In this document: in pieces, positions 63,649 through 64,000 of the stretch
How the letters are laid out: the number at the start of each line of letters is the position of its first letter
Position numbering within the stretch: position 1 is the stretch's first letter
Source of the DNA: Pseudomonas tohonis
Lineage (GTDB): Bacteria; Pseudomonadota; Gammaproteobacteria; Pseudomonadales; Pseudomonadaceae
Assembly (NCBI RefSeq): GCF_012767755.2
Contig: NZ_AP023189.1
Span: 3,784,001-3,848,000, forward strand
Reading direction: 5' to 3'
DNA length: 64,000 nt
The notes under the pieces: generated by a model
Databases searched by the model: none
The model's input: the letters and a program-made list of their open reading frames with translations, nothing else
What the model was told of the DNA's origin: nothing
Program-made: the position numbers and the translations under genes

Positions 63649-64000
63649 GGTGCTGTCGATGTCCTTATCGTGGGTCGATCCTGCAGCGAGAACCGCCAGT
63701 GCCAGGGCTCGTAGTCGTAGCCGTTGGGATTGTCGCGCGGGTACGACAGCTGGAAGCCGAACGAAGCCGCATGCGCGCTCAGCCAGGCGAACGCGGGCGT
63801 ATCCTCGAACTCGCGCTGCAATGTCATGCAGCCCGGCGTCCCGACATCCACCGCAAGCCCCGTATGGTGCTCACTGAAGAAGGGTGGCGCCGATACGGCC
63901 AGGATCTGCTCGATGCTCTGTCCGGCCTTGAGCTTCTTCTCGATGATCGACACCTGGTAATCCACGCTTCTGAAGGCCGAGACGATATGCAGCTCAACCC
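63645..64000 (-). CDS. VanY/DdcY-type D-alanyl-D-alanine carboxypeptidase, M15 family (5' end outside window)
   Basis: The frame remains open to the end of the window, so the N-terminus is missing. The visible 117 residues include HIVSAFRSVDYQ, the zinc motif FFSEHHTGLAVDVGTPG (His and Asp ligands), SYPRDNPNGYDYEPWHWRF with the third His and catalytic Glu, all typical of VanY-type enzymes that trim peptidoglycan stem peptides. Location would be periplasmic, but the signal is not visible. The stop overlaps the start of the dioxygenase gene by four bases. Confidence 0.9.
   Translation of the reverse strand, partial: VELHIVSAFRSVDYQVSIIEKKLKAGQSIEQILAVSAPPFFSEHHTGLAVDVGTPGCMTLQREFEDTPAFAWLSAHAASFGFQLSYPRDNPNGYDYEPWHWRFSLQDRPTIRTSTAP

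Noticed and set aside
1..64000. Search for tRNA, rRNA, CRISPR arrays, integrases or transposases
   Set aside because: None was seen by eye on either strand; short divergent RNAs could be missed without a covariance-model search.

Overview
The window looks like chromosomal DNA of a high-GC gammaproteobacterium, most likely a member of the Pseudomonadaceae. The pointers are a BdlA-like double-PAS chemoreceptor, an OprD-family porin, an AotO/CphZ-type dipeptidase, a YcaC-like hydrolase, and dispersed palindromic intergenic elements of the GCGAATTCATTCGC kind typical of pseudomonads. Most genes are GC-rich with strong purine-rich ribosome binding sites. The stretch from about 20.1 to 35.7 kb is patchier, with lower-GC genes, small orphans and gene remnants, and reads as an accessory region. 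No tRNA, rRNA, CRISPR array or intact insertion sequence was seen.

Layout. (1) 1-6.95 kb: the 3' end of a nonribosomal peptide synthetase (A tail, PCP, E, C, A, PCP, TE) followed by an HSL-type esterase. (2) 7.2-9.4 kb: a DUF3302 membrane protein, an HlyD-type membrane-fusion protein and a PPK2 polyphosphate kinase. (3) 9.5-14.4 kb: a 150-bp tandem repeat, then a leftward set of two SDR oxidoreductases, a DUF421 membrane protein with a partner, and a GH15 glycosidase. (4) 14.9-20.0 kb: a chromate transporter, a CHASE4-PAS-GGDEF-EAL protein and a LuxR-type regulator. (5) 20.1-35.7 kb, accessory: an Xre-type regulator, DNA ligase D coupled to a DUF2188 protein, several small orphans, an isochorismatase-like/RidA pair with AraC and LysR regulators, a TetR/hydrolase divergon with a clear palindromic operator, an AT-rich ATPase-nuclease fusion that is a candidate defence gene, an AraC-GyrI regulator, and a LuxR pseudogene lacking its DNA-binding domain. 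(6) 35.7-42.1 kb: a BdlA-like chemoreceptor and the dabB-dabA inorganic-carbon pump with its divergent LysR regulator. (7) 42.1-51.5 kb: an EAL protein, an MFS exporter, several regulators, an SDR enzyme, an HD-like/LuxR fusion and a secreted alpha/beta hydrolase. (8) 51.6-60.0 kb: a putative cyanophycin-utilisation locus. (9) 60.1-63.0 kb: arsRBCH. (10) 63.0-64.0 kb: a phytanoyl-CoA dioxygenase-like protein and a truncated VanY-type peptidase.

How genes work together. The most coherent system is locus 8. Two exported cyanophycinases (one carrying three C-terminal SLH repeats), an OprD-like porin, a periplasmic basic-amino-acid binding protein, a cytosolic AotO/CphZ-type beta-Asp-Arg dipeptidase and an RpiR regulator together describe outside-to-inside scavenging of the polymer cyanophycin: cut outside, import beta-Asp-Arg, split to Asp and Arg. 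The least characterised item is the single-gene ATPase-PD-(D/E)xK protein at 31.8-33.8 kb, whose composition and surroundings suggest horizontal transfer and a possible antiphage role.
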